The notes below the pieces were generated by a model. The model ran no database searches. It saw only the letters and a list, made by a program, of their open reading frames with translations, and was not told the origin of the DNA. Shown here one piece after another: positions 46,246 to 55,697 of a stretch of 64,000 bases of DNA. Positions within the stretch are counted from its first letter, which is position 1; every line of letters begins with the position of its first letter. The stretch spans positions 1-64,000 of the forward strand of contig NZ_AEWH01000046.1 of the NCBI RefSeq assembly GCF_000190475.1, read 5' to 3'. This DNA is from Ornithinibacillus scapharcae TW25 (GTDB taxonomy: Bacteria; Bacillota; Bacilli; Bacillales; Amphibacillaceae). A program made the position numbers and the translations under genes.

Positions 46246-48301
46246 TTACTCATTTGGCACATTATTCGCCCTTTCCTTTTTTAAGGTAAAATATGCATCA
46301 AAAATCTTACTAGTAATTTGATGATTATTACTAGTCATGTCCTCGTCTAGTCTTGGTATGACAACAGAAACAGCAATTTCCGGATTATCATACGGTGCGT
46401 ATGAAACCATTGTTAAATTGATGGTACCATGATCACTCTCAGCTGTTCCAGTCTTACCTGCAATTTTATATTCATTACCTCGAAAATAATTAAATGCAGT
46501 TCCACCTGGTTCTTGGAACACTTGTCTAAACCCCTCTTGAACCCTTTGTATATACGTTTCATCCATTACAATTTTATTTAATATCTTAGTATTGATACTT
46601 CTATAAACTGTTCCTAAATCCTCACCCATAGAGGGATTACGAACTTCTTTTAAGAAGTGTGGCTGAACACGATTTCCTCCATTAGCTATAGTGGATATAT
46701 ATTGAGCAAGCTGCATAACAGTATAAGTATCGTACTGACCAATTGCAAAGTCCATTAATAATCCGCCATCCTGTAATGCACCTGTTAAACCAGGAGATTC
46801 ATTTGGAAAATCAACTCCCGTTTTAGTACCTAATCCAAATTGTTTAAAGTAATTACGCATTTCTTGAAAAGCTTGAGGATTAAAACTTATCTTCTTACCA
46901 GGATAATAATTGTACTCGCCTCCCATTTTCATCGCAATATAAAACATATAAACGTTAGAGGATCGCCTCAAAGCATCCAAATCATTAACCCAGCCTAAAT
47001 CTGTCCATGATCCCTTAATCGGTGTACCTTTAATATGTATTGGTTCATCATACACACGATTACCAGGTGAAATAATACCGGAATGATATCCTGCAAGAAC
47101 GGTTGCCCCTTTTACTATGGAACCGGGATTGTTTTGATCATAGATTGTTTTAAAAGCAGAATCATATATCTTATCTTGGTTTTCATCAACGAAGCTTTGA
47201 CCAGATACAGCTAATAATTCACCAGTATGCGGGTCAATCACAACTGCTAAGGCGTCACGCAGTAGTTTATTTCTACCGCCAGCCGTGGCTTCTCTCAGTT
47301 CTTCTCGTAAAATTTCATCCACCATTTCTTGAAATTCCATATCAACTGTCAGGATTAAATCCTTTCCGCTTTCCCCTGGAACAACAACTTCCGATTCAAG
47401 AATAACGAAATTACTATCCATTGTATAGCTAACTTGCTCTTTTCTTCCTCTTAGCAGTTCTTCATATTGTAATTCAAGACCATTTTCACCTACACGATCA
47501 TTACGGCTATAGCCCTTCGCTAAATAATAATCAATATTTTCAGCTGGTACCCCTTCTTTTTCTGTTGTTATATTCCCAACCATTCTTTTAAATGTATCTC
47601 CATATGGATATTCTCTCACCCAATCGGTTGTTGCATTAATTCCTGGTAGTTCAGCAATATTTTCTGCAACCATTGCATATTCTTCCGTGGTTACATTCTC
47701 ATTTTTTACAATCTGTGGAGATAAAGCATATGCACGATCTAGTTCTTTTTTTATAAGGAGGATTTCGATATCTTTTTCTGATAAGTTATCAAATTCCTCT
47801 TCCGTAATTCGCTCTAAAATCTCTTTATATTGCACTTCAGGTTTTAACTCTACCGCTTCCTTATCAGTTAACTTGTCCTGTGCAGCTTTTTCATTTAATA
47901 AATACCAGTATTCCTTCTTATCTCGTGTAGTTATACGGCCAATTTGGTTTTTACGTTCCTCTTCATCAGGATGAAAGATATCAATATATTGTGAAAGCTT
48001 CTCTGCTACTATCAGCCTATCCTTTGCCTGTACTCCTTTTGGTGGCGTATATGTTATAGCATACATAGGCTTATTTTTTACTAATTGTATTATAATGACG
48101 GTCATAAATTTCTCCTCGAGGTACTGGTATTTTTGTTAAGTCTTGTGTTGTTTTATCAATCTCACCTTGAAAACTTTCTCCGTTGAGAATCTGGACGACC
48201 CCTAACTGTACGATTAAAGCAGCAAACAAGATAAATATAACAATAAACAATAAATTCAAACGAAAGAAAATCTGATTTTTTTTCGTCTTGACTTTCTTCA
48301 T
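46246..48301 (-). CDS. pbpA: Class B penicillin-binding protein (PbpA/PBP2-like), copy 1, frame interrupted
   Basis: From ATG 48301 the first frame encodes a membrane anchor (residues 12-35) and VPRGEIYDRHYNTIS, then stops. The second frame carries KNKPMYAITYTPPKG and the rest. Removing one A from the A6 run at 48074-48079 fuses them into 684 residues, the same length as the corrected copy at 50581. Transpeptidase motifs are intact: SIVK (NPGSIVKGATV), SSN (RRSSNVYMF) and KTGT (IAGKTGTAES). It cross-links peptidoglycan during elongation. Confidence 0.85.
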
Positions 48302-48474
48302 CCCCATCCCCCAATAGATTCAAATTACGATTACACTTACATTACAGAGCCATTATATTCCAATAAACAGATAAATTCAAATTGTAATATTATTTAAATC
48401 TAATGGTTCGTGCGTTAACACATCAATATCGCAAGAAATACCGATTAACAGATTGTAAGTATCCTTAACAAATA

Positions 48475-48511
48475 AAAAAGCTTGCCCTCCATCATTGGAA
48501 GAGCAAGCTTT
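48475..48511 (-). terminator. Terminator of rpmG
   Basis: AAAGCTTGC.../GCAAGCTTTTTT hairpin on the minus strand, shortly after the rpmG stop. Confidence 0.85.
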
Positions 48512-48528
48512 GATTCGTGAAAAATTAA

Positions 48529-48676
48529 TTATTTAGTTTCACGGTGTAAAGTGTGTTTTTAAGACGTGGACAATATTTCATAAGCTCAATACGCTCAGGA
48601 TTTGTACGCTTATTTTTGTAGTAATATAGTTACGATCTCCTGTTTCAGTACAAGCTAAAGTGATGTTTACGCGCAT
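48529..48676 (-). CDS. rpmG: 50S ribosomal protein L33, two apparent single-base deletions
   Basis: The ATG at 48676 follows GGAGGG. The first frame reads [20 protein letters not shown] and then fails. Adding one A to the A5 at 48613-48617 gives [19 protein letters not shown], and one A to the A5 at 48556-48560 gives [10 protein letters not shown] and the stop. The corrected gene is exactly 49 residues, the normal length. Only Cys9 and Cys36 of the possible four zinc cysteines are present. The position matches B. subtilis rpmGA. Confidence 0.9.
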
Positions 48677-48853
48677 GTTTTTCCCTCCAAACCTTATAAT
48701 GACTTACATTAATCACATGTATTAGTTCTTTTCAGACTTATTAATAATAGCAGATGTTTGCCAATCAATCAAGTGTATGGAAAAAATTTATGGTTCCTTC
48801 TTGTCGAAATGTGTGATATAACTAGTAATGTAAATGAAATGGAGGTAAATGGA

Positions 48854-49069
48854 ATGGGAATACTTATTTCTGGAATAACCATTGTGGCAATTGCAATTGC
48901 TCTATTTGTTCTTTCGTTCTTCATTCGTGACCGCTTTGAGAAAATCGAAGGTGAACTAGAACAATTGTCAATCTCTACAATGCAGGAAAGCTATCAATTA
49001 AAGAAAAAGATTAAAGTTCTAGAGGAAGAATTACTGACAGAGGACTTTCAAGAAACAGATTACTATTAA
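48854..49069 (+). CDS. Small membrane protein with coiled-coil tail
   Basis: A 71-residue protein from ATG 48854 (GGAGGT site), with one N-terminal helix (residues 2-24) and a charged helical tail containing [17 protein letters not shown]. Immediately upstream of the MltG-like gene, with which it probably forms an operon. Position suggests a yqzC/yqzD-type gene; the symbol is not assigned. Confidence 0.65.
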   Translation: MGILISGITIVAIAIALFVLSFFIRDRFEKIEGELEQLSISTMQESYQLKKKIKVLEEELLTEDFQETDYY

Positions 49070-49092
49070 TCTTATAAAGTTAGGTGAAAAAA

Positions 49093-49659
49093 ATGAAACA
49101 AACGTTACGCGGATTTGCTGTTGGTCTTTTTACAGCTGCAGCAATCATGTTAGTAGTCGAATACTTTTCCAATGGTTCGGAAGAAAGCTTATCAGACATG
49201 CCGATAGAAGATGTTGTTAGTCAAATGGCGGATCAGGGCTACCGTGTCCTTACAGAGAAGGAATATATTTCGTTATCCATGACGGGTGAAGCTCCTAAAG
49301 AGAAAACGGAAGTAGCCTCTGAATCAAATCAAAAAACTGAAAAGGATACAGATAAAGATACCAAACAAGATACTACAAAGAAGTCTGAAGAAGATTCTTC
49401 TAACTCTGCTACAGATAAAAAAGCAAAAGAAGATAGTACTAAAAAAGAAGAAGTTAAGTCCTACACGTTAACAATCAAATCAGGCATGCCATCTTCTGAA
49501 ATTAGCAATGCACTTGAGGCGAATGGAATTATAAATAATTCCGATGAGTTTATTGCTTATTTAGAAGATGAAGGGTATGCAGTACGGATCCAACTCGGTG
49601 ATTTTAAGCTAACAAGTGATATGAGTCATTATGAAATCGCTGAAGCATTAACAAAATAA
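49093..49659 (+). CDS. MltG/YceG-like protein fragment-type, membrane anchored
   Basis: A 188-residue protein from ATG 49093 (TTAGGTG site). N-terminal helix, a Lys/Glu/Asp/Ser-rich low-complexity linker (about residues 75-120), and a C-terminal part YTLTIKSGMPSSEISNALEA and LGDFKLTSDMSHYEIAEAL. The last resembles the N-terminal LysM-like portion of endolytic transglycosylase MltG. The MltG catalytic domain is absent, so it is a short relative rather than an enzyme. Confidence 0.75.
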   Translation: MKQTLRGFAVGLFTAAAIMLVVEYFSNGSEESLSDMPIEDVVSQMADQGYRVLTEKEYISLSMTGEAPKEKTEVASESNQKTEKDTDKDTKQDTTKKSEEDSSNSATDKKAKEDSTKKEEVKSYTLTIKSGMPSSEISNALEANGIINNSDEFIAYLEDEGYAVRIQLGDFKLTSDMSHYEIAEALTK

Positions 49660-49707
49660 AAGGAAGAGGATTGGTGGGTAGTAACCCATATCTCCTCTTC
49701 CTTTTTT
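49659..49707 (+). terminator. Terminator
   Basis: AAAAGGAAGAGGA/TCCTCTTCCTTTTTT stem with an internal GGGTAGTAACCC hairpin; also positioned to stop phoU on the other strand. Confidence 0.85.
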
Positions 49708-49712
49708 ATTGC

Positions 49713-50372
49713 TTAATCATTTAAATCCACAATCTCGCCTTTTACTAAAAATAGGATACTCTCCCCAATATTCGTTATATGGTCCGCAAACCGTTCAATA
49801 TAGCGAGCACTAAATGCAATTTGCATGACATACTGAATATCCTCTGAGTTTGAGGCAGTTTTACCCAACATATCAGTTACAACTTGTTTATAAAGTTTGT
49901 CTACCTTATCATCCATTTCTGCTAATTTATGAGCTACGGTAATATCCTCATTTTGAAATGCACTTATTGCTGTTTCCAACATAATTAATGAAGTATCCCG
50001 CATAGCTTTCAATTCTACTGGTAAACCTGTATGATAATTCTCCCCTAGTCGAAGAGTAGATTTTGCTATATTCTTAGCATTATCTCCCATTCGTTCTATA
50101 TCCGTAACAACGCGTAGTGCAATGATTAACCGGCGCAAATCCGTAGCAACTGGTTGTTGTTTTGCAATGAGAAGAATCACCTTATCGTTTATCCTTGCCT
50201 CTTCTTTATCAATTAATTTGTCATCACTTACAATCTGTTGTGCTAATTCTATATCTTGATTAAATAACGCTTCTAATGAATCACTTAATGCTTTTTTCGT
50301 ACGATTTGCTAATTGTATAATATCCTGATTTAGTTCTTCCATTTCGGAATGAAATTGCTCACGACTTGGCAT
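49713..50372 (-). CDS. phoU: Phosphate signalling complex protein PhoU
   Basis: A 219-residue all-helical protein from ATG 50372 (AGGGAG site); the frame extends 12 codons upstream. Two PhoU repeats with metal-binding (E/D)xxxD motifs: VVTDIERMGDNAKNIAK and SARYIERFADHITNIGE. It restrains phosphate uptake and signalling. No pst transporter genes are next to it here, unlike B. subtilis where pst genes occupy this region. Confidence 0.93.
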   Translation of the reverse strand: MPSREQFHSEMEELNQDIIQLANRTKKALSDSLEALFNQDIELAQQIVSDDKLIDKEEARINDKVILLIAKQQPVATDLRRLIIALRVVTDIERMGDNAKNIAKSTLRLGENYHTGLPVELKAMRDTSLIMLETAISAFQNEDITVAHKLAEMDDKVDKLYKQVVTDMLGKTASNSEDIQYVMQIAFSARYIERFADHITNIGESILFLVKGEIVDLND

Positions 50373-50469
50373 TTTAACGCACTCCCTATCTGAATATACC
50401 ATAATCATAACTTACCTATATGAAGCTCATATTAAGGGGTTGTAAACGGATTGTAAAAATTGTATGCAT

Positions 50470-50507
50470 AAAACCCTAAGTCCGCTATCGTGTGGACCTA
50501 GGGTTTT
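50470..50507 (-). terminator. Terminator of the second PBP gene
   Basis: AAAACCCTA/TAGGGTTTT with an inner TCCGC/GTGGA-type pairing, downstream of the stop at 50581 on the minus strand. Confidence 0.75.
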
Positions 50508-50580
50508 GATCAATCTATTCGTTTGCAGTTTGTTCGATATTATTATCAGAATCCTGATTAGTTTGCTCGCCACTAGTCTC

Positions 50581-52634
50581 TTATTTCTCCTTTAAAGAGA
50601 AATAAGTCTCAAATATTCTTTTGGTAATATTATGGTTAATTGGAGATGTTGTCGTCTCATCCAAGTTCGGAACAATTACAGAAATTGCAATCTCCGGATT
50701 ATCATATGGTGCATATGCAACCATCGTTAGATTAACCGTTTTATAGTGGTTACCATTTTTATATAAATCGTTCTGGGCAGTTCCCGTTTTACCTGCAGCA
50801 TTAAAATCAGTACCTCTAAAATAACTATAAGCTGTTCCACCTGGCTCTTGAAATACTTGTCGGAATCCCTCTTGTACACGTTTGATAAGATTTTCATCCA
50901 TAACAATCTTATTCAGAACATTGGTATTCATAGTTCTGTAGACAGAACCAAGAGTTTCCGCTTCAAGCGTCGGATTACGAACTTCTTTTAGGAAATGTGG
51001 CTGTACACGATATCCCCCATTGGCGATAGTAGAAACGTATTGGGCAAGCTGCATCGCTGTATAGGTATCATACTGCCCGATAGCAAAGTCCATTAGTAGC
51101 CCACCATCTTTTAATGAACCAACTAATCCGTTTTCTTCGTATGGAAAGTCAACTCCAGTTTCTACACCTAAGCCAAACTGTCTGAAATAATTACGCATAT
51201 CTTCAAATGCTTGTGGGTTAAAGCGGATTTTCTTACCTTCATAATAGTTATACTCGCCACCCATCATCATCGCTATATGGAACATATAAACGTTTGATGA
51301 TCTTCTCAGCGCATCCAAGTCATTTACTAAACCTAAGTCTTTCCAGGATCCCTTTGTAGGTGTTCCCTTAACCTTGATGGGACGGTCATATTCCGTGTGA
51401 CCTGGAGATATGACACCAGATTCATACCCAGCAAGAACGGTAGCACCTTTTACAGTAGAACCAGGTCTGTGTGATGCATACAATGCGTTATAGGAAGAAT
51501 CCGATAGTTTATTCTGGTTTTCATCGAATCTTTGCCCCGATACAGCTAATAACTCCCCTGTATTCGGGTCCATCACAACTGCAATCGCTTCTCGTAAATG
51601 ACGATTTTTTCCACCTTTTGTAGCCTCTTTTAACTCAGACTGTAGGATCTCATCTACCTTCTTTTGAAACTCCATATCAATGGTTAGAATTAAGTCTTTC
51701 CCACTTTCTCCAGGAACAACAACTTTTGAGTCAAGAATGACACCACTTTTATCCATTGTGTATTGAACCTGCTCTTTTCTCCCTCTTAGTAGATCTTCAT
51801 ATTGAGCTTCTAGACCATTTTCTCCTACTCGGTCATTACGGTTATATCCTTTTGCTAAATAAAAATCAACCCGCTCTGCCGGAATACCTTCTTTCTCTGT
51901 TGTCACATTACCTATTAAGTTTTTAAATGTTCCTTCGAAAGGATATTCTCTAATCCAATCGGTTGTCGCGTTAATTCCCGGGAGCACAGCTAGATGTTCT
52001 GCAACCCTAGCATATTCTTCTGGTGTGACATTTTTACTCTTAACGATTTGTGGGGTTAAGGCATAAGCACGGTCTAGTTCTTTTTTAATCAATATAATTT
52101 CTTCATCCTGCTCCGTAATATTGTTATATTCGGCTTTTGTGATTCTCTCTAATATGGTTTTATACTGGTCAGCTGGTTCCAATTCCGCAGTTTCTGTTGC
52201 CGATAACTTATCTAATGCTTCTTCTTCATTTAACAGATACCAATATTCTTTTTATCACGTTCTGTAATACTCTTCTTTTGTTTTTCTCTTTGCTCTGAAT
52301 CAGGATCAAACATATCTATATACTCAGATAGCAACTGCGCTACCTCAAGTCTATCCTTTGGTTGTACTCCTTTAGGTGGTGTATAGGTAATAGCATACAT
52401 CGGTTTGTTTTTTGCAATGACTTGATGATTTCTATCATATATTTCACCACGAGGTACTGGTAATTTTGTAGTATCCTGTGTTGTACGTTCAATCTCTTCC
52501 TGAAAATCTTCCCCATTTAATATTTGCACAACCCCTAATTGAAGGATCAATACAGCAAATAATAAAAATACTACAAAAAATAATATATTTAATCGAAAGG
52601 GAAGCTGAGCTCTTTTCTTTTTATTCTTCTTCAT
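50581..52634 (-). CDS. pbpA: Class B penicillin-binding protein (PbpA/PBP2-like), copy 2, frame interrupted
   Basis: The first frame (52634-52230) encodes the anchor, VPRGEIYDRNHQVIAKNKPM and RDKK. Adding one A to the A5 at 52249-52253 restores EYWYLLNEEEALDKLSATE and joins the second frame, giving 684 residues. Active-site motifs are STVK (RPGSTVKGATV), SSN and KTGT (AAGKTGTAQND). It is closely similar to copy 1 at 46246 along its length. Next to yqgE and sodA, as pbpA is in B. subtilis, so this is the better pbpA orthologue by position. Confidence 0.87.
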
Positions 52635-52700
52635 TTCTCTCCCCCACTTGCTTTTTGTTTTTTCTCTAATTACTTATTATAACATCAAATAGCGATGTAT

Positions 52701-53975
52701 TTAACGATTTTTTTCGTCGGTTACTTGATCTTTTATCATTACCGCATTTTTATTAGAACCTGTTAGATAAATATTACGTACAGATAGATAGACCCCTAAA
52801 TGCATTGCACCGAACACAACTAGTAATATTGGAATGATACGCTCTGCATCAAATATGGAAATACTAATAATAAAGAAAAGTATCGAAATTACTCTTCCAA
52901 TATTGGAGTATAATTCTCTTACAACAATATACTCAATTCTTAATTCACCAGCCTTCCACGCCTTACCAATCACATCAAAAGTCATGGAGATATATGGTAC
53001 ATTAATGATAGGGTAAGCAATCCCGATAAGTATTCCGTAAACGACCAAAGTTAAATAACTAGCATGAGCTAAAATAATAAATAGAGATAGGTATAACAAT
53101 AAGCTACCAATTAGTATTGCCTTTTTCCGCTTAGACGGTTTGATAAATTTGGTGGCTAAAAAGTAGAACACAAAAGAAAAACCAGAGAAGTATAGATTGA
53201 ACATACCTAGAGAAAGTTCACTCTGCGTTACAATATAAACCCATATCGTTATCACAAATAAAAATATCCCTTCCCGTAATCCCTGAAAAAGATGAGCATT
53301 CAGTATTCGATGCCAGTTCTTATTATTTTTCCTTTCTTCCACTACTCGTTTAAATAAATATACTCCTTCAGCGGGTCTCCTCTTTAGAAAAAAACTACAA
53401 ACAACTGCTGAAATGAATAAAATAAACGAAACCGTAAAAATGGTGGTATATCCGATATTGGCATCCATTTTAGAAATAATTAATCCTGCAAAAAATGGAC
53501 CTATCATTCCACCAAATGATTGTAAAACACCTAGAAATCCGTTAAAGAAGTCTCTTGTTTCTGGTTCTGTTATTTCAAAAGTTAATACATTAAATGCTAA
53601 CCAGTAAAAACCGTAACCAATCCCTAATAAACTTCCTAATAGGATATTAAAATAAGCGGATTTATCCCCAATCATGAGAACAGTTAAAAAAAATAGCGAT
53701 AAAAATGTTACACCTAGCCTCAATACGATTACCCGGTCAACTTTTTTCGCGATTTTCCCCGCAACTATAAATGTGATAGCTTGCAAAATGAATATTGCTA
53801 AGTTATAGGTTGCTATAGTATAGTAATTACCATCTGCCTGTTTCCAAAGATAAATATTAACAAAAGTGTTGGATAGATAGATACCTAAAGAGTACAGACC
53901 TCCAATTACTAGTAATAAAATAAGACTTCGATTTATTTGTGTTTTTCCGAGTACAAATTCTAAGGTTTTATGCAT
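52701..53975 (-). CDS. yqgE: MFS transporter YqgE
   Basis: A 424-residue protein with 12 predicted membrane helices: NRSLILLLVIGGLYSLGIYL at the start, KKVDRVIVLRLG in the first cytoplasmic loop, and LLGIGYGFYWLAFNVLTFE. Substrate unknown. Conserved neighbour of sodA and pbpA. Confidence 0.87.
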   Translation of the reverse strand: MHKTLEFVLGKTQINRSLILLLVIGGLYSLGIYLSNTFVNIYLWKQADGNYYTIATYNLAIFILQAITFIVAGKIAKKVDRVIVLRLGVTFLSLFFLTVLMIGDKSAYFNILLGSLLGIGYGFYWLAFNVLTFEITEPETRDFFNGFLGVLQSFGGMIGPFFAGLIISKMDANIGYTTIFTVSFILFISAVVCSFFLKRRPAEGVYLFKRVVEERKNNKNWHRILNAHLFQGLREGIFLFVITIWVYIVTQSELSLGMFNLYFSGFSFVFYFLATKFIKPSKRKKAILIGSLLLYLSLFIILAHASYLTLVVYGILIGIAYPIINVPYISMTFDVIGKAWKAGELRIEYIVVRELYSNIGRVISILFFIISISIFDAERIIPILLVVFGAMHLGVYLSVRNIYLTGSNKNAVMIKDQVTDEKNR

Positions 53976-54034
53976 GATGAATTGCCCCTTTTCTCCTTCT
54001 TTAGTGTGAACAATTCAAATGCAGATATGCAAAA

Positions 54035-54088
54035 AGAAAAAAAGGATATTACGTAGAGAATTTTCTCTAACGTAATATCCTTTTTTTA
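54035..54088. terminator. Bidirectional terminator between yqgE and sodA
   Basis: AAAAAAAGGATATTACGT/ACGTAATATCCTTTTTTT with AGAGAA/TTCTCT inside; long perfect stem. Confidence 0.9.
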
Positions 54089-54094
54089 CAAGAA

Positions 54095-54706
54095 TTATTT
54101 TGCTTCGTTATAGTTTTTTGTAACCTCTTCCCAATTAACAACATTCCAGAATGCTGAAACATAGTCTGGGCGTCTGTTTTGGTAATTTAAGTAGTAAGCA
54201 TGCTCCCAAACGTCTAATCCAAGTAAAGGTGTTTTACCTTCCATTAAAGGAGAATCTTGGTTTGGAGTACTTGTCACTTCTAATTCACCATTATTCACAA
54301 CAAGCCAAGCCCAACCTGAACCAAAACGACCTTTCGCTGCATTTTCAAATTCCTCTTTAAATTTAGCAAAACTACCAAATTTAGCATTGATTTTATCAGC
54401 TAATTCCCCTGTTGGCTCTCCTCCGCCGTTTGGAGAAAGAACTTTCCAGAATAGACTGTGGTTAGCATGGCCACCACCATTATTCCGTACAGCTGTACGG
54501 ATATTCTCAGGAACATTGTTAAGGTTACTTACTAAATCTTCAAGAGATTTGCCTTGAAGGTCTGCACTGCCCTCTAATGCTGCATTTAAGTTTGTGACAT
54601 AAGTATTATGATGCTTTGTATGATGGATGTTCATTGTTTCTTTGTCAATATGTGGTTCTAATGCATCATATGCATAAGGTAATTCAGGTAATTCAAATTT
54701 TGCCAT
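54095..54706 (-). CDS. sodA: Superoxide dismutase (Mn type)
   Basis: A 203-residue enzyme from ATG 54706 (AAGGAGG site; the frame extends upstream without one). Metal ligands: His in [15 protein letters not shown], His in [10 protein letters not shown], Asp in [15 protein letters not shown] and its His. GGHANH and DVWEHAYY fit the Mn-SOD subclass. It detoxifies superoxide. Confidence 0.97.
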   Translation of the reverse strand: MAKFELPELPYAYDALEPHIDKETMNIHHTKHHNTYVTNLNAALEGSADLQGKSLEDLVSNLNNVPENIRTAVRNNGGGHANHSLFWKVLSPNGGGEPTGELADKINAKFGSFAKFKEEFENAAKGRFGSGWAWLVVNNGELEVTSTPNQDSPLMEGKTPLLGLDVWEHAYYLNYQNRRPDYVSAFWNVVNWEEVTKNYNEAK

Positions 54707-54832
54707 AACGAATTCCTCCTTCAAATTATATAAGGATATAATACCCTTTATTTGAAAGGTTATCACGCGTTACCATATCTTGCAAATTTTTTGCTTATCA
54801 CTCCGTAACAATTCTACATGAAGTCCTAAAAA

Positions 54833-54860
54833 ACAAAAAAACAAGCTCAAATAGCTTGTA
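54833..54860 (-). terminator. Terminator of the tRNA operon
   Basis: ACAAGCT/AGCTTGT with a five-base loop, then TTTTTTG on the minus strand just after tRNA-Phe. Confidence 0.85.
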
Positions 54861-54865
54861 CAAAA

Positions 54866-54941
54866 TGGTGGCTTGGGACGGAATCGAACCGCCGACACAT
54901 GGATTTTCAGTCCATTGCTCTACCGACTGAGCTACCAAGCC
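54866..54941 (-). tRNA. tRNA-Phe (GAA)
   Basis: Acceptor GGCTTGG/CCAAGCC, D-loop AGTCGGTAG, anticodon loop CTGAAAA and T-loop GGTTCGATTCC, encoded CCA end. Last gene of a six-tRNA cluster. Confidence 0.97.
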
Positions 54942-54965
54942 ATAAGATATATTGTTTGAATAAAA

Positions 54966-55058
54966 TGGAGGAGGTAGAGGGATTCGAACCCCCGCGCGGT
55001 TTGACCCGCCTGTCGGTTTTCAAGACCGATCCCTTCAGCCAGACTTGGGTATACCTCC
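54966..55058 (-). tRNA. tRNA-Ser (TGA)
   Basis: Acceptor GGAGGTA/TACCTCC, long variable arm (GGCGGGTCAAACCGC), anticodon TGA in CTTGAAA, encoded CCA. The long arm marks a class II tRNA. Confidence 0.95.
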
Positions 55059-55067
55059 GAGTTTTTA

Positions 55068-55144
55068 TGGTGGACCCTGCAGGACTCGAACCTGCGACCG
55101 ATCGGTTATGAGCCGATAGCTCTAACCAACTGAGCTAAGGGTCC
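55068..55144 (-). tRNA. tRNA-Ile (CAT anticodon, lysidine type)
   Basis: GGACCCTTAGCTCAGTTGG with anticodon loop CTCATAA and CGCAGGTTCGAGTCCTG, CCA encoded. The body resembles the Bacillus Ile2 tRNA whose CAU is modified to lysidine, rather than either Met tRNA. This distinction is from sequence memory; a Met call is the alternative. Confidence 0.85.
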
Positions 55145-55154
55145 TAAATTATGA

Positions 55155-55231
55155 TGGGGCGATCGGTGGGAATCGAACCCACGAGTGCCGGAGCCACAAT
55201 CCGGTGCGTTAACCCCTTCGCCACGACCGCC
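55155..55231 (-). tRNA. tRNA-His (GTG)
   Basis: Anticodon loop ATTGTGG, extra 5' G before the acceptor stem (GGCGGTCG), T-loop GGTTCGATTCC, CCA encoded. Confidence 0.95.
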
Positions 55232-55257
55232 ATGATGCTATAAAGATAAAATGTAAA

Positions 55258-55334
55258 TGGTAGCGGCGGAGGGGATCGAACCCACGACCTCACGGGTATG
55301 AACCGTACGCTCTCGCCAGCTGAGCTACGCCGCC
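55258..55334 (-). tRNA. tRNA-Met (CAT, elongator)
   Basis: GGCGGCGTAGCTCAGCTGG, anticodon loop TTCATAC, T-loop GGTTCGATCCC, CCA encoded; it matches the elongator Met body of Bacillus rather than the initiator. Confidence 0.92.
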
Positions 55335-55342
55335 ATTTGTAT

Positions 55343-55417
55343 TGGCTCCACAGGTAGGATTCGAACCTACGACCGATCGGTTAACAGCCGATAGCTCTAC
55401 CACTGAGCTACTGTGGA
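55343..55417 (-). tRNA. tRNA-Asn (GTT)
   Basis: Acceptor TCCACAG/CTGTGGA, anticodon loop CTGTTAA, T-loop GGTTCGAATCC, CCA encoded. First gene of the cluster, so its promoter lies within 55418-55660. Confidence 0.95.
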
Positions 55418-55662
55418 ATAATAAAACAGATAAGGAATCTAGTATATTTTATCTCACCTATCTATTAAGTGGCACGAGATATAATATATCATAATGTGAT
55501 TTTCATGTCAACCAAAAACTTTACTAGTTATTTTATGTATCTTTGAAAACGACAATATTTACTTTATCATCATTATCATAAAAAATCAACAAAAATATAT
55601 ATTTTTTTTAAAATCCATGATATAAAGTCTATTCTTCCCCTAAAACTAGGAGAAAATAAAAG

Positions 55663-55687
55663 AAACACCGCATAAATGCGGTGTTTT
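55663..55687 (-). terminator. Terminator of the Na/Pi transporter gene
   Basis: AAACACCGCAT/ATGCGGTGTTTT stem followed by TTTT on the minus strand. Confidence 0.85.
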
Positions 55688-55697
55688 CGATAAAAAA

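Noticed and set aside
49093-49659. Full MltG endolytic transglycosylase
   Set aside because: Only the short N-terminal-like part is present; the catalytic domain with its essential Glu is missing, and length is about half.
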